A stretch of 64,000 nt of DNA from Panulirus ornatus (GCF_036320965.1 NC_092261.1:12572697-12636696); one strand, 5' to 3'. Positions 33,411 through 45,690 are shown, counted from the first letter of the stretch. Notes: generated by a model from the letters alone, not told the origin. Numbers and translations: made by a program.

Positions 33411-34458
33411 ACTCCAATTTCTTGGGTTTTTTTTGGAGATTCGGAGCCTGAACATGCACGAAGGTGTGAGGCGCGCAAAGGATGGTGCGATTTGAAGCGA
33501 TGTGGTTTACTGGGGACGACGTGCTGTCAGTGGACTGAACCAACGCTTATGAAACCGTTGGGGGAAAACAACAGAAAGGTAACACCTCGAGTGAGGAGTC
33601 ACTTTCTTCGGCGAGGCGCCAAAGGAGTCCGCTATTTCTTCGCTTCTGACTGGAAGACAGAGTCGAAGTTACAGGAGCCTCATAAAAGGTGGTGTATGAT
33701 TTATATGATAAAACATACGGACAAGAACATAAGAAAACACTGATGACCTACCCAGTTGTTTACTTACTACAGCCCCCCATATTCCTGGTTGCTTGAATGG
33801 ACTGACCACAGTAATGAAGAAGAGCCTTTCATTAATGAGTTCGCCAAGTTGTGATGCCATCCAAGAGGAATTTCCACGACTGTGACAGACACTTCTTTAA
33901 CAACGGAATCATCAACAACAACAGAGAAACAGTTATAAAAGTACTTATACACAACCATCAACAACTAACTTCTCAACACACATGGCACTGTGGTCAAATT
34001 TCCACAACGGCAACCGTATATTCCCTGCCTACGTAGCTGATGAACGTACACCCTTGCCAGTCCATTCCTGAGAACCTGTATCAACATTGCAGATAAGACA
34101 AAGCTGATCATCTGTCATAAGAACATCAAAAATCAACAACTTCATTATGATAAACATGACCCAAGACCCAAGTCAACTCTAGACCACTAGTGAGATCCAC
34201 TGATATTCATGTCCAGTTGAAGAATGTAACCCCTCACAATATTGGTGTCATCACCTCACAATGGAGAGGATTATCAATGCATTTGAAAGAGGGTGCGCTC
34301 TTCGGTAGTATGTTTTCCATCAGTTTTCAGGGAATCTATCTACCCAGAGAAGTCTTGAATACCACCAAAATCTAGAAATTCATTGCGAAAAAAAGAAAGC
34401 TGATGATCAAGGAAGGTCTCTTGATAGGAGAACATTTCCTCTGTTCTCACTAAAACAG
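33411..34458. other. Unique DNA
   Basis: A frame continues out of the minisatellite to 33743 on the plus strand. Its unique part (about 100 codons) is not recognisable. Confidence 0.5.
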
Positions 34459-34695
34459 GTGAACTCATGCATTACCCTCAGCTTTTGCAGCCAACCAGAA
34501 GCTCCCAATCAAGGACAGATGAGGCACGAGAGACATGCTCCACAACAGCCTTGCTCGGGTCGAAAATCCTCATATCCTCCACTCAACAAAAGACTCGTCC
34601 ATTGCGTTACTCATCATCCGATCCATTCACACATTATCCACGGTTCACACGCCAGCCACCCAGCCAGCCACCTAGCCAGCCTTAGGCTAAACTAG
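34459..34695 (+). pseudogene. Protein-like open segment related to 36965-37363
   Basis: The translation contains SYPPLNKRLVHCVTHHPI. The segment at 36965-37363 contains YLPSSQHNKRPTLRFTHHPI with the same spacing of R, NKR and THHPI. DNA identity is about 77% over 39 bp at the core (AACAAAAGAC to ACTCATCATCC). This suggests two decayed copies of one repeated coding element. The family is unknown. Confidence 0.4.
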
Positions 34696-35190
34696 ATGAA
34701 CGTAGTGTACTGAACTTCTGAACTCCGCTCTGCTGGCCTTCGGGCAGATTACCATTTATCGGTTCTGGTGGTAGCGGTGGCGGAGTTACCAGACATGCTT
34801 TGTTTACCACGCAGCGGGGGACGAGATGCATGACCGTACTTCCAACCTGTGGATGTGACTCCACTTTCCACCACTGTCCACTTCGCAGGGGAAAGGTAGA
34901 GCAGCCACTGAGGGTGGAACTGATCCGGACTGCACACAGGAGCTCCCGGAGTGGACTGCGACCCTACCGGAGTGCTTACTCCTGTAGCTGTCCACCCTCT
35001 TTAATTCCCTTTCGCCGGGCGAAAGACCTGACCCGGCACTGTTGTTATTCGTCCCTAGTTCCCCCTGTGTAAATCATGCAGCGAGGTGGTGACCGCTGAG
35101 CTCAGCAACAAACACACTAAGCGTTTCGGAACCAGCAGAAGAGTCGTGACTTTTGGGCTTCACTTTGCCTAGTGGGTGTAGCTCTAGACA
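34696..35190. other. Unique GC-rich DNA
   Basis: Relatively GC-rich (34700-35060), with overlapping open frames of 60-90 codons on both strands. No family is recognised. Confidence 0.45.
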
Positions 35191-35413
35191 TTGGAAAGTG
35201 CTCTTCAGCAGCCGTCCTCACACACAAAAGAGAGTCAAGCCGCACAAAAGCAAACGGAAGGTCACGATCTAATGCCATACGATGTTACAGAAGAGAATTC
35301 GAATCCATACCCTCTGAGGGAGCGTAAATCGAAAGAATCACTTGGGCCACATCCTCTATACTCAGCTGAACGTGAAATTTCCCGCGGCTCATTGAAACCA
35401 AAGCCTCTTCCAT

Positions 35414-35440
35414 CACTCGTCGAGAAGATCTCGACGAGTG
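35414..35440. repeat. Perfect 12-bp hairpin, 3-nt loop
   Basis: CACTCGTCGAGA and TCTCGACGAGTG flank AGA. The arms are fully complementary. Confidence 0.9.
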
Positions 35441-35572
35441 AAGCAATTAATGAACTGAAGGAAGCATACTTCAGGAGTGGTATCCTCCCTCAAAATCCGG
35501 GCTGAGAAATCAATAACCGAGGAGAAAGCTGAGGACACAGCTGAGGTGATACGAGGCATGAATTCCTGGGCG

Positions 35573-35594
35573 TACTTGAGGTCATCCTCAAGTA
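35573..35594. repeat. Perfect 9-bp hairpin, 4-nt loop
   Basis: TACTTGAGG and CCTCAAGTA flank TCAT, 130 bp downstream of the 12-bp hairpin. Confidence 0.85.
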
Positions 35595-35760
35595 TGAGGA
35601 TAGCAAGGCACTGCCATGGCCCCCCCAAAAAAGTTAATGACAGAGAGCTGTGCCTATTCCACTATCATAAGCCCAAGTTAACTACAACATTAGGAATCCC
35701 ATCAAATAAACCACCACGTCAGACTTGCTGTAAATATGATCATATTCATAACAGCCGCTG

Positions 35761-36363
35761 AAACAAAGACCACGAATACGGTTTTGAATGTGGTCACAAT
35801 GGTCGCTGTTACTAAACTACAGAAAGTGACCGCAAGAAAAAAAAAAAAAAAGCGATGGTTGCGACAAAAGACATATTAAGAAGTAAAGACCATATCTAAC
35901 CTCTTGTCATTCAGATAATGGCCACAATAATCCATGCGCATCTTTTAGACATCGCTCATCCGGGCACTTCCAGGAAAACAGTCAGAGAGCTACTGGAAAT
36001 CAATGAGCTTCCTGACATGATGTTCCCAGACGGTTCGCCTGACCTGGAGATATCCTGAGTCCTAACAAAGGGAGAGAAAGTTGCAGGCGACACTTGCTAG
36101 GCCAATCCAGGTCTTCCAATGTGAATGAAGATCCAGCCACGGTCGAACCACTCGATGAGGACATAATGGAGGACATATAACCACGACCATGAAAGAATCC
36201 CTGATCAAAGCATCCAGACACAATGGGTGCATCACCCAAATCACACAGGATGGCCCTTTGCATAAAGCCCTAACCTAACCTGCACCAGACTGACAACGAG
36301 ATCCCTAGACAGAACACCTCGCCTTATCACAGTCTCGAGAGAGAAACTGATCAACGAAATAAA

Positions 36364-36364
<1 letters not shown>
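35761..36364. other. Unique DNA
   Basis: No gene is supported. Confidence 0.5.
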
Positions 36365-36449
<85 letters not shown>

Positions 36450-36461
36450 GAGAGAGAGAGC
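36365..36461. repeat. (GA)n microsatellite
   Basis: About 97 bp of GA with one GGG interruption near 36438. Confidence 0.97.
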
Positions 36462-36964
36462 AGGACCCCATGATGGAGCTGGAGTAGCAACACAGGAAAA
36501 TATCTGACGTAAAATAACCGACTTGGGAAAAGATTCATGGTAATAGAGTTTACAATTACCTATCACTGTAGCCACAGAATCATCTCTTACAAGATATCCA
36601 TATCTACCTTCTAGCCGGTATGAGGGACGAGGTAGTGAGACAACATACTGACGTGCTTAATGCACTTTAAATTCACGGCAAACTATACTGACTGGGACAT
36701 GGAATTGATAATACTGAAGGCAACACACCCAACCGTCTTATGAGCAAGGAATACGGTATACACCAAGGCCATCACTCCCCAGCATTCATGAATGCAGGAT
36801 GGAAATGGTAAGTCACACTCCATCCTTCCTAACAGACACCATCATTCAAATCTGTTGACGAGACAAGGACCTCTTCAGAAGCAAGAGCGACCACCGCCAC
36901 CACAATCTCCCTCAGACTAGCAATATTCTCCACATCTCCAGCACAGTTCCCTCTCCAGCCTAAC

Positions 36965-37363
36965 TTGGCTTCAGCCGTGCGGACAAGGGTAGCAGCCTTT
37001 GAACCTGAACTTCACTGTAAGAATAAACCAACGAAAACTATAATGATAAAGACACAGCCACCACAGGCACGACTGTCAATGATCCGCTGCAATAAAATCA
37101 CAACAGAAATACAAGATCACACGTCAAGGACAACTAAAGACAACAGCCAGCCAGCCAGCCAGCAGCTCCCTGTCAAGGACATACAGAGTGGGAGAGACGC
37201 ATCTCCCACACAAGTGGACGAGTCCATTCTCCGGGCTCGATACCTCCCCTCCTCCCAACATAACAAAAGACCCACCCTTCGCTTCACTCATCATCCAATC
37301 ACTGTGATCAAGACAGACACAGATGCAGATATCTTTTCTCCGCCTGAAGAGAAGGGATAAAGT
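36965..37363 (+). pseudogene. Protein-like open segment related to 34459-34695
   Basis: A 131-codon frame ends at TAA after FSPPEEKG. The shared block YLPSSQHNKRPTLRFTHHPI lies near residues 95-115. The frame has a CAGC repeat (PASQQ) at 37140-37165. The relation to the upstream copy suggests a dispersed element. No known family is assigned. Confidence 0.4.
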
Positions 37364-37563
37364 TCCTTAAATATTCCAGTCCTATATTATGTGTTCACTG
37401 TCTTTAACATTTACAAATAAAGTGAACGTAACTGGATTAATTTTCAGTTTCCCAGGAGACATTAGAACGATGACAAGTTGCACTGAACAAACAGATAGGA
37501 AGCTCAGTACTGCTATGAATGCTATAGGTTTTAGCATATTTGGGAAGAATATACTACCCAAAC

Positions 37564-37599
37564 AGACACACACACACACAAACACACCTGGCTTAGGCT

Positions 37600-37674
<75 letters not shown>
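37564..37674. repeat. (CA)n, SINE tail remnant, (GT)n
   Basis: CA at 37564-37580, then CACCTGGCTTAGGCTGG (the end of the tRNA-derived SINE body), then GT at about 37599-37674. Confidence 0.85.
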
Positions 37675-37677
<3 letters not shown>

Positions 37678-38499
37678 GCATGTATATACAATACTAGGAG
37701 ACGAAGAAACACAAATATAAAACTTTCTCCCCGTAACACACAAATAGTACTCATAGGATGGTAAAAACACATATGTAAGTGGTACATGTTTCTCTACATG
37801 ACGCAGATAGTGGATAAATCTTTTCTGTCTGCAAACTCAATGAAAAGTACGACAACTGATCACCTTTTGCAGCCAATCATTGCAAAAAAAAAGTGAAACA
37901 TCCATAAAATGGCATCACTGGCCATCTTTTCCACAACGGCAATCACGTAAATAATCCATTCCCTATAGTTCTCTCTCTCAACCCTTTCCCGTTATTACTG
38001 GGAGAATGATTCTATTCCATTCCAAAGAACTCAACAAAACAGTTAATGTATCTGCTTTTCAAAGTCGTCCTCTAATCATCCTCAAATTGGTCACTCAACG
38101 GCTGATGGCCTCTCAAGACTGGCAGCTCCAATGACGGCTTAATTGGGCTTTTGTATTCGGTCGCCTGCGTAAATGTGCCAGGAGAGACTGAGGAAGAAAA
38201 AAAAAAAATTGCCTGAGAAATTGAATCAGTATTTCGGTGAAGTATTCTACTCTTTCATTAACGAAGAGACAGTCTGTTGAACAGTCCCTATCAAGATAGC
38301 TTGATATCGACCCTATAATAGAAACAGGAGAAAATGAGAAGGAAAGAAAATGGACAAATGTTTGAGTTCGAGCTGTGCTAAACAAGCACACTCACTCTTG
38401 GAAACAGAAAAAAAACGGTGACACTGCAGTGTACTAACTTTCTGCAATAACTCCAGTGCCATTTAGCGCGCAACACCAACCCAGTTTTTTTTTTTTCTA
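37675..38499. other. Unique DNA
   Basis: Nothing recognisable. Confidence 0.5.
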
Positions 38500-38660
38500 A
38501 ACTCCGTGGTGTAGTGGTTGGTATTCCCAACTATGAAAGTGACGAGGCTAGGCTCGATAACATGGCTGGGAAGTTGGCCTTCAGTCAAACCGAGCCGTCC
38601 ATCATCTCCTTTAAGGTTGATATAGGAATGGGTGGATACCTTACGCTAATGTGGGATCCA
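38500..38660 (+). mobile_element. tRNA-derived SINE
   Basis: A perfect A box, TGGTGTAGTGG (TRGYNNARNNG), lies at about 38508-38518. A degenerate B box, GGCTCGATAAC, lies about 38 bp on. The body CCGTCCATCATCTCC through GGGTGGATACCTT matches the other SINEs in order. Confidence 0.75.
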
Positions 38661-39749
38661 GTTTCTCCTGATTGATGCCTCACTACAAGAAATCTAAATC
38701 CTTCCCTCTCATAGGTAGTAACTAGGTCTTCAAGCTACAAGGAAGTCTTGAGCCAATTTCTAACGATGAGGAAGAACGCCTCATGCGAGACCAATGTCTT
38801 CACAATAGTTCATCACAGACAGTTAACGACTACCCGAATCATCTGCTGGTTCATGGATTGGGATTATTACTACCTCATTTCATTTGACTAATTTGAGTTT
38901 CGAAGACTCGGAGACCAGGGAAAAGGTAATGTCTGTGAACCTCGAGATCTTTGAATTACGAAAGAAATTTTTGCTCATTTAGGTAAACTGGTAATGGTCC
39001 TGGATGTCAAAATCAATGTCATTTCGCTGACGATAATCATACAATTTACCGTCAAATTACGCGTCATGGAAATCATAACTATTTCCTTGTTGTACAAAGG
39101 AAATAACTGAATAACTGAAATAACGGAATAACTGAAAGGACCAAGTGATTATCAATTATCCTTTCACCAACCAAACGCAACTGCCTCATGCTTGGAGTTA
39201 AGATAAAAAAAAGAAGATAACAAGTGAATCTAACCTCGTCAACCCAAAATCAACAGTTATTCTAAGTTTGTTATTCTAACCTAAATCATTAATGGACAGG
39301 TGGCCAGCAACCAGGTATGTTCGAGCTTAGGTAAAAACTTAAAATCCGACAGGGATAAATATCATAAACATAGCTTACAACACGTTGTTTGTTATAATAA
39401 TAATTCAGTATTGATCATTGTTTTCGTTACCATAAGTGATGAAGTTATACCCAACCTACTGTGTACTACGAACCGCCTGCGGTTCTCAGAACCGCGAGAA
39501 ATGATATTACGAACCATAAACACGGTCAGCGGAGTAATACATTGAATTCAGGGTAAGGCATCAATATTTGTTGAGTCTACTTCTTTTTATAACATGGCTC
39601 GGGCCAAACACGTTTACTTGACGTCTTCTTGACAAAGACCTTCCAGCCAGCTGTATGGGCTGTATGGTTCCAATCTGGAGGCTAAACGGTAATTTTAGGA
39701 TAAAAAAATGACAATAAAAAAAGCTAGCAGTTTCGTGGGGTACAAATTA

Positions 39750-39751
<2 letters not shown>
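38661..39751. other. Unique AT-rich DNA
   Basis: No repeat or exon is recognised. Confidence 0.5.

Positions 39752-39807
<56 letters not shown>
39752..39807. repeat. (AC)n microsatellite
   Basis: 56 bp of AC repeat. Confidence 0.98.
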
Positions 39808-39808
<1 letters not shown>

Positions 39809-40807
39809 TAAGAAAGGGAGGTTTCGGAGAGGTAGAAAATCTAAATGAATAAACACCTAACTGGGAGTCTTCAGTGATCAGACTTCTGATTCAGACATGG
39901 AATCTGAATTTATAGTAACGTAATAAACCTCAAGTGGCCGAAGAATTTTCATTATTGTTATTTTGTAAAAATAAAAAAAAATAGTAACTAAGGTACTCAC
40001 TAATAAGGTCTTGTGAGATTATAATAAGCATTCGATTCAGCTAAAACCTTACAAATGATTCGCCAGAAAGACAATGAATAATGATAAATAAAAAAAAAAA
40101 CTGCGAAAATGGGATGGAAAATATGGATGAATCCATCTTTTCAGCAGAGCCGAGATTATTGGGAAATCTATCAACAACCCATTAAAGACAAAGTGTTAGC
40201 TTCTTCAGCTCTTTGACAATCTTAGTCAGAGATACAAACTGGACAAAAAAGGGTGTAAGAATGCACTTATTACGTTTTCTTAATACCAAGTCAGAATTTC
40301 TTACTAGAAATTCCTTAGAAACTGTCAAACATCTATTTTGTAGATTAAGGACGAACCCATATTAGATAATGTACCACTCAGAACGAAGAAATGTTGGGTT
40401 CAAAAACATCAAAATTTTACAGAAGTTAAAAATCACTTAGAAGATTATCTTGAGCCAGCAGCCAATATGCCGTACTTACATCACAGGAAGGAGTAATGAG
40501 GTAAAAATGTTTCGATATCACTAGAGAATGAATTAGAAATCGAGAAAATCTTTTGCACGTAATGCCCGAAATCCCATGATTATTTAACAGTAAAATGACT
40601 GTTAGTACTGAAAGTCGACTTGAACTCGTTTGACGCAATTAAATTTTATGGGGGACAAATGTAGGTAAGAGATGCCCTGTTAAGAATATAGTTCTATTAA
40701 CTCAAACAGCTGAGATACTTTACAAAGTGCGCACAGTTACGTAAGGTTACACTCTGATGTTACTGTAACGTCTGAATTGCATATAATAGCATAGAGGATA
40801 CTACAAT
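39808..40807. other. Unique AT-rich DNA
   Basis: Nothing recognisable. Confidence 0.5.
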
Positions 40808-40962
40808 AATGTTATTATACCAGTTGAGGATGACTGAGGGGACATAACACCATTCAAACATCATATTCTAAAAGGTAAGGAACGTAACAATGTTATTACA
40901 CCAGTTGAGGATCACTGAGGGGACATAACACCACTCAAACATCATATTTTAAAAGGTAAGGA
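40808..40962. repeat. ~81-bp tandem duplication
   Basis: AATGTTATTATACCAGTTGA through AAAAGGTAAGGA occurs twice in direct tandem with about five differences. Confidence 0.95.
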
Positions 40963-41199
40963 GCCTATTATTCAATCGTTCGGACGTCACCTATTGTTGA
41001 GAATTGAATCCTATAATATGCTGCCTGAGGAAAAAAATATATCATACTACCTAAAGTCATCAGATGGTAGTAAGTGACTTTGGTCTGTTAACCACAAAGA
41101 GGCATGGTGATGGTGCTGGTCAGGGAGGGTTATCACTGTGTGAGTGCTAGGTATGGCCAGGAAGTGATGCTGTGAGCGCATAGTGAGGGAGACTGCATA

Positions 41200-41222
41200 C
41201 GTGTGTTTGTGTACCTGTGTGT

Positions 41223-41284
<62 letters not shown>
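41200..41284. repeat. (GT)n microsatellite, interrupted
   Basis: GT tract with TTTG, ACC, GA and GC interruptions. Confidence 0.96.
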
Positions 41285-41286
<2 letters not shown>

Positions 41287-42156
41287 TATCATACGGTCAG
41301 CGTTCACAAAGGGACCAGTTATGGAACATAGCCCGAGAGTAAATATAATACAGTCACATTTATTTCACATTCATATATGTGAACTGAACATATGTCAAAT
41401 ATGGATAACAAACACATTCCATATGTTGTTACCTGCGACTCCCAAGCTTTCAGAATCAGTTAATAATTTTCTATGTAGTAGATTATTGAATATCCTTCAG
41501 GGCTGAAAAAATAATCATATTCTTGGTCAACTTAAGTGTTTGAGCAAAAAGATCGAACTTCACCGCCTACCTGGTACATGCGAGACTTCACAAAAAGCTA
41601 TAAAAACACTGTACTCTAACTTAACCTACAGCTCTAGGCTGAGTAGTGGTTAAGTGTGTCCGTCACTCACAATAAGATTCACTCTGCTTGGAACTGCTAC
41701 GTACAATTTACTTTCACTCAGTAGTCAATTTCATTTTCTATGGAAGGCTAGTAATTATTATGCCAACCACCCTGTGTTCCTCTCAGTCGCATAACACTAT
41801 CCATAAAGTATCTGGAAATATAAGGAGGACCTTCAGTTTCCCTGTGTTGGTAAACAAACGCGTAGTAATCTTACGTAAGAGACATTATTTTCTGTAAAAG
41901 GGTTCCGAATCCTTTAGGGTCCGTGGAACTATATTCTTACAAGGAATTCACACTAAAATACGCTGTACCGAATGTCTTTTTTTTTTTTCAATTCGACTTT
42001 CGAGAACGACAATCATTGTTATGGTACAGCTATCGGTATTTCTCACAATGTAAGGTGTTCTCGTCCTGCTTGTTGCTCTCTTGTGGAATCGAAACGTTAA
42101 TCAATAAAGCCCCAGATAGATGGAATTCCTCACTCGACCGCACACATGCACATAGT
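41285..42156. other. Unique DNA
   Basis: GAGTAGTGGTTAAG at 41640-41653 resembles a tRNA A box, but no B box or SINE body follows. Confidence 0.5.
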
Positions 42157-42303
42157 ACTAATTAACTTGTAAATTGGGCCATCACAATTGAATTCCAAGT
42201 CCCTCATAAATCGCAAAGTAAACGCACGTACTAGTAAGTAATTTGTAAACTGCGCCCAGACAATTGATTCCCAAGGTCCATCATAAATCGAAAAGTAGAA
42301 TTA
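42157..42303. repeat. ~75-bp diverged tandem duplication
   Basis: GTACTAATTAACTTGTAAAT through CATAAATCGCAAAGTA is followed by GTACTAGTAAGTAATTTGTA through CATAAATCGAAAAGTA. Confidence 0.85.
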
Positions 42304-43423
42304 CCTTAATGTCGTTTCAATAATTTAGCCGAATATTTCGCTACATGCGAAACAAATTTAGAGACAACTGCATTTACACGACGGGTATTTCTGAATCTTA
42401 GTTACATATGAAAAACACAGAATAAACTTTATGAATCAGTGACAGAGGAAGTTAAGCTGGGAGTGACATTTTGCTCTTGGCCAAAGCGGATATTCGTCTT
42501 ATATTAAATATTGTAGCTGTTGAAAACATCGAGTCCATGTGGAAACTGAACATGAGCTTAGTTAGAAAATAATATCACTGATTTAGACTCCTTGGAACAA
42601 ACACCAGAGATATAAAGAAAATTACTAAAATTACTAAAAGAAATTTCGAGTGAGCATCATTCGATTATATTGATGGGACTAATTAACGAGTTGGTACGAT
42701 CGCTCGCTCTCACTCTGCTCAACCACAGCTTCCCATATCACCACCACTCCAACCTTTCCAATGGCCACCACACCCTCCATCGTCTCCCTAGCAACCACAC
42801 CCTCCCTCACAGCCACCTACCTCTCCCTCCCTGGCCACCACACCACACGGCGCTACAAAATTGTTCGGTAATTTAACCACTCATCCCCACTATTTTTCCC
42901 CTACATACCTCCCATATTACCGGCACAACACTCCCGTTCAACTACATAACAATAAATTTAAATATTTTTCTGAAAATGCATCACCCATAGCACCCAGCAG
43001 CTCCATCCTGCACTCGAATGGGATGAATTACCAACAACTGTTTGCATGGGTTTAGCGATCCTGCGTCTGGCAACGAGCTAACCTTGTCTACAAACTAGTG
43101 GAGCGGGCGGACGGACGGCACATCACCATATGCACTCCTCCAAACGTCTATGTTTGACTGCTTTTAAATATATGAGAACATCCAACGACAAACGACAATT
43201 AACTCAGTTAATTCATAAATTGCTACCGACCAAATCTGATTATTATTATGGACGGACGCAGGTCACCGAAACAATTGCATTAAACTATACATAAATAAAT
43301 TCATCATTCATACTACTAGAAACACCTGCTAATAAACACATTCAACTAGTATCAATAGTTGTTACGTCTAACTCGAAACGTCTCTCCTGTCAGTCATGTA
43401 AACAATCGTAAAATTGCACTTAC
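42304..43423. other. Unique DNA with a CCACC-rich patch
   Basis: The plus strand at 42710-42850 is C-rich with repeated CCACCACACC-like words. No gene is supported. Confidence 0.5.
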
Positions 43424-43505
43424 CTGAGCTGCATAGTCGGTCTCATCCTCGCGGTAGATCCTTCTCAACCATACACTGACACTGAGCACTTCACAGAGAA
43501 CGCTA
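43424..43505 (-). other. Possible 5' exon with consensus splice donor
   Basis: On the minus strand GCAGCTCAG at 43424-43432 is followed by GTAAGT (43423-43418), a perfect CAG|GTAAGT donor. One frame into it is open (WLRRIYREDETDYAAQ). Two TCAGT motifs, which resemble the arthropod initiator, lie about 50-60 bp upstream of the donor. The surrounding 43.4-43.8 kb lacks microsatellites. No matching acceptor or downstream exon could be identified, so this is a suggestion only. Confidence 0.25.
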
Positions 43506-44486
43506 AAATCTTTTTTTTTTTTTACATACGAGGGGAGTGAGGTGTGGGTGGCATAATACCCAGCCACGTACACGACTGGGCACAGCCTACGCTATCCAGC
43601 CACGCTCTATGGGCGGTACACTGTTAACATCACCACCTCCACACAGCAGGCAAGTGACCCGTCTACAAACCCGACCTACACAATGCCCAGCCACACATCT
43701 CGGGCAGCGACCCGTCTATAACACTTTCCTCACAATGCCCAACTGATTACTGATCACGAAGTCACTATGGGTTAGTGACTCACTGACGCCACTACCTATA
43801 TAGTTGCCACACACCAGCCATAAATAGTACCAAATCCAATAAATAAAAAATACTAAATAAACAAAAACGTACCGTGTAAATAGCAATTAGAGAACGTATC
43901 TTGTTTATTTACTGACGTGTTGTCAACTTTGTCGTACAAACATAAACAAACTACCTATAAATATAATTATGAAAACGTGACTTGAGAACCGAAATCGTGG
44001 CCTGGAGAAATAACCAATGTGGACGATAAACACCGTGGTTAAATTTACACGAGAGAATTACAGTGACATGTTTATATACATGATTTTTGACCAATCTATT
44101 CAACATTCCTTGTCAAAGGCACATACGTAAACAAAATCTCCATAACGTTAATCACACGGGAGTGCGTGTGATAAATACCCAATCGGGGAGTTGCAAATGA
44201 AACACATGCATATATATGGACTGCGTAGATATCGTACCGTAATTATGAAAATCACTGGCGAGTGCTTATTCGACATGGAATATTGAATGAGGAGGTTGGG
44301 TGGAATTCCAGGGGAAGAGCGAATCCTACGTGTCACGCACGAGAGATAGAGTGAAGACTGGGAGGTAAAGGGATTACTGAAATCCAAGAGAGTTAAATGC
44401 CAGGTGCTCTTCACTTCCGGAAGCTCTTCATGTTGAAACGAATCATCCTGGTTTAAAAATGTAATACACAGCGTATATATATATTC
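43506..44486. other. Unique DNA, possibly a promoter flank
   Basis: There is a short imperfect repeat CCCAGCCAC[G/A]TACACG / CCAGCCACGCTC / CCCAGCCACACATCTCGGGC at 43558-43705. Otherwise nothing. Confidence 0.45.
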
Positions 44487-44553
44487 CACAAAGGCCCAGT
44501 CCTCTGTTCTTAACGCTACCTCGCTAATGCGGGAAATGGCGGATAGTTTAAAA

Positions 44554-44554
<1 letters not shown>
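44487..44554 (+). mobile_element. ~225-bp dispersed repeat, 5'-truncated (last ~65 bp)
   Basis: AAGGCCCAGTCCTCTGTTCT followed by TAACGCTACCTCGCTAATGC matches the 3' end of copies 2 and 3 and runs into (AT)n. Confidence 0.88.

Positions 44555-44631
<77 letters not shown>
44555..44631. repeat. (AT)n microsatellite
   Basis: 77 bp of AT repeat at the 3' end of the truncated repeat. Confidence 0.98.
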
Positions 44632-44633
<2 letters not shown>

Positions 44634-45134
44634 TGTCTGAGACCCGTAATATGTAATGGTAGCACACGTTTATTCTTAGAGTCATGAAAAATACACAAAA
44701 TCATTGGATAGTACATGAGAGATTATAAGATGACAACAATGATAATCTCCTGTTCAGGTGGTCAACCATCTAACTCTACTGATCACCCTGAATGTAAATA
44801 AGCACCACCAATAACAGAATCCCATCCTCTCCTAACATGTCATCTGTGATCACTCCCAGGGATAGGATCCCACAGCACGAAAACAGAAAGCCTCGGAAAA
44901 CATTTAAGATTCTTCAATCCACCACCACCACCACCTAAAGGGAATTCCCATTAGAGTTCCGTCAACTAATTAACGAGTTGGCTGATATTTTGTGTGGTTC
45001 AAGGACGCGCCCCCCTTGCCCCTGCCCCATTCCCGGCCCGCCGCCCCCCCAAGGCTCAGTATTGAAAGTTGTGATCAAACAAGATCTACGAGGAGGTTCT
45101 CAAATTCCAATGGAAGAGGTGACTCGACTCCAAG

Positions 45135-45136
<2 letters not shown>
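44632..45136. other. Unique DNA
   Basis: A C-rich patch lies at 45005-45050. No gene is supported. Confidence 0.5.

Positions 45137-45214
<78 letters not shown>
45137..45214. repeat. (GA)n microsatellite
   Basis: About 78 bp of GA repeat. Confidence 0.98.
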
Positions 45215-45217
<3 letters not shown>

Positions 45218-45429
45218 ACTGACTTGGTGTATTTAGAACCGTATTTAGACGGCAAAGAAGAGGGATGGAAGATGGGCATTGATGGCGTGATGAGATGACA
45301 TGATGTTTGTGCGAGCAATGTGATAACATGTTGTTGCTGGAGGTAAAGGGATCATTGTTGGCGAAGGTGTCTCATTGTCTCGCGGACGACCAGGAGAGAA
45401 CACAGTCTCGCTGAGAACCTTCTCAACTC

Positions 45430-45616
45430 ATAGGAGTCCTTCGTTTCCTTCCTACTAGATGTAGCGCAACCTCGAAACTGTAGGATCCCATGAAATGGTT
45501 CCTAGGCCGGGTGCCACAACCGCACTTTAGACTCGAACCCATGCGGGCTCGATTCTAGACGGGCCCATGCCGAATCATCACCAGGAACGCTTTCTACTAC
45601 ACCATGGAGGCCCATA

Positions 45617-45618
<2 letters not shown>
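45430..45618 (-). mobile_element. tRNA-derived SINE, minus orientation
   Basis: On the minus strand a perfect A box TGGTGTAGTAG is followed by the B-box-like GGTTCGAGTCT. The plus-strand words TGCGGGCTCGA and GGATCCC recur at 58850-59080, so both loci carry the same family. It abuts (GT)n at 45619. Confidence 0.65.

Positions 45619-45689
<71 letters not shown>
45619..45689. repeat. (GT)n microsatellite
   Basis: 71 bp of perfect GT repeat. Confidence 0.98.

Positions 45690-45690
<1 letters not shown>

Larger units (their letters stand above)
35191..35760 (+). pseudogene. Unrecognised broken coding-like segment
   Basis: Two plus-strand segments, 35191-35505 (104 codons, charged, with NPYPLRERKSKESLG) and 35477-35761 (one frame over, with RELCLFHYHKPKLTTT), overlap. 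They look like one reading frame broken by a frameshift. Neither begins with a clear in-context ATG. The C/H-containing end recalls zinc-knuckle-like retroelement Gag proteins, but I cannot confirm a motif. Two perfect hairpins lie inside it. Confidence 0.3.

Noticed and set aside
33057..33743. 228-codon plus frame
   Set aside because: The first half is a 39-bp minisatellite. The unique half has no recognisable motif, and the frame has no support as a gene.
38500..38575. Functional tRNA gene
   Set aside because: The A box is good but the B box and acceptor pairing are degraded, and a SINE body follows. It is a SINE head.
41636..41660. tRNA A-box-like GAGTAGTGGTTAAG
   Set aside because: No B box follows and the match to TRGYNNARNNG is imperfect.
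42681..44984. Shared 17-mer ACTAATTAACGAGTTGG at about 42681 and 44967
   Set aside because: The flanks do not align, so there is no evidence of a repeat family. It may be the remnant of one, but it is unsupported.
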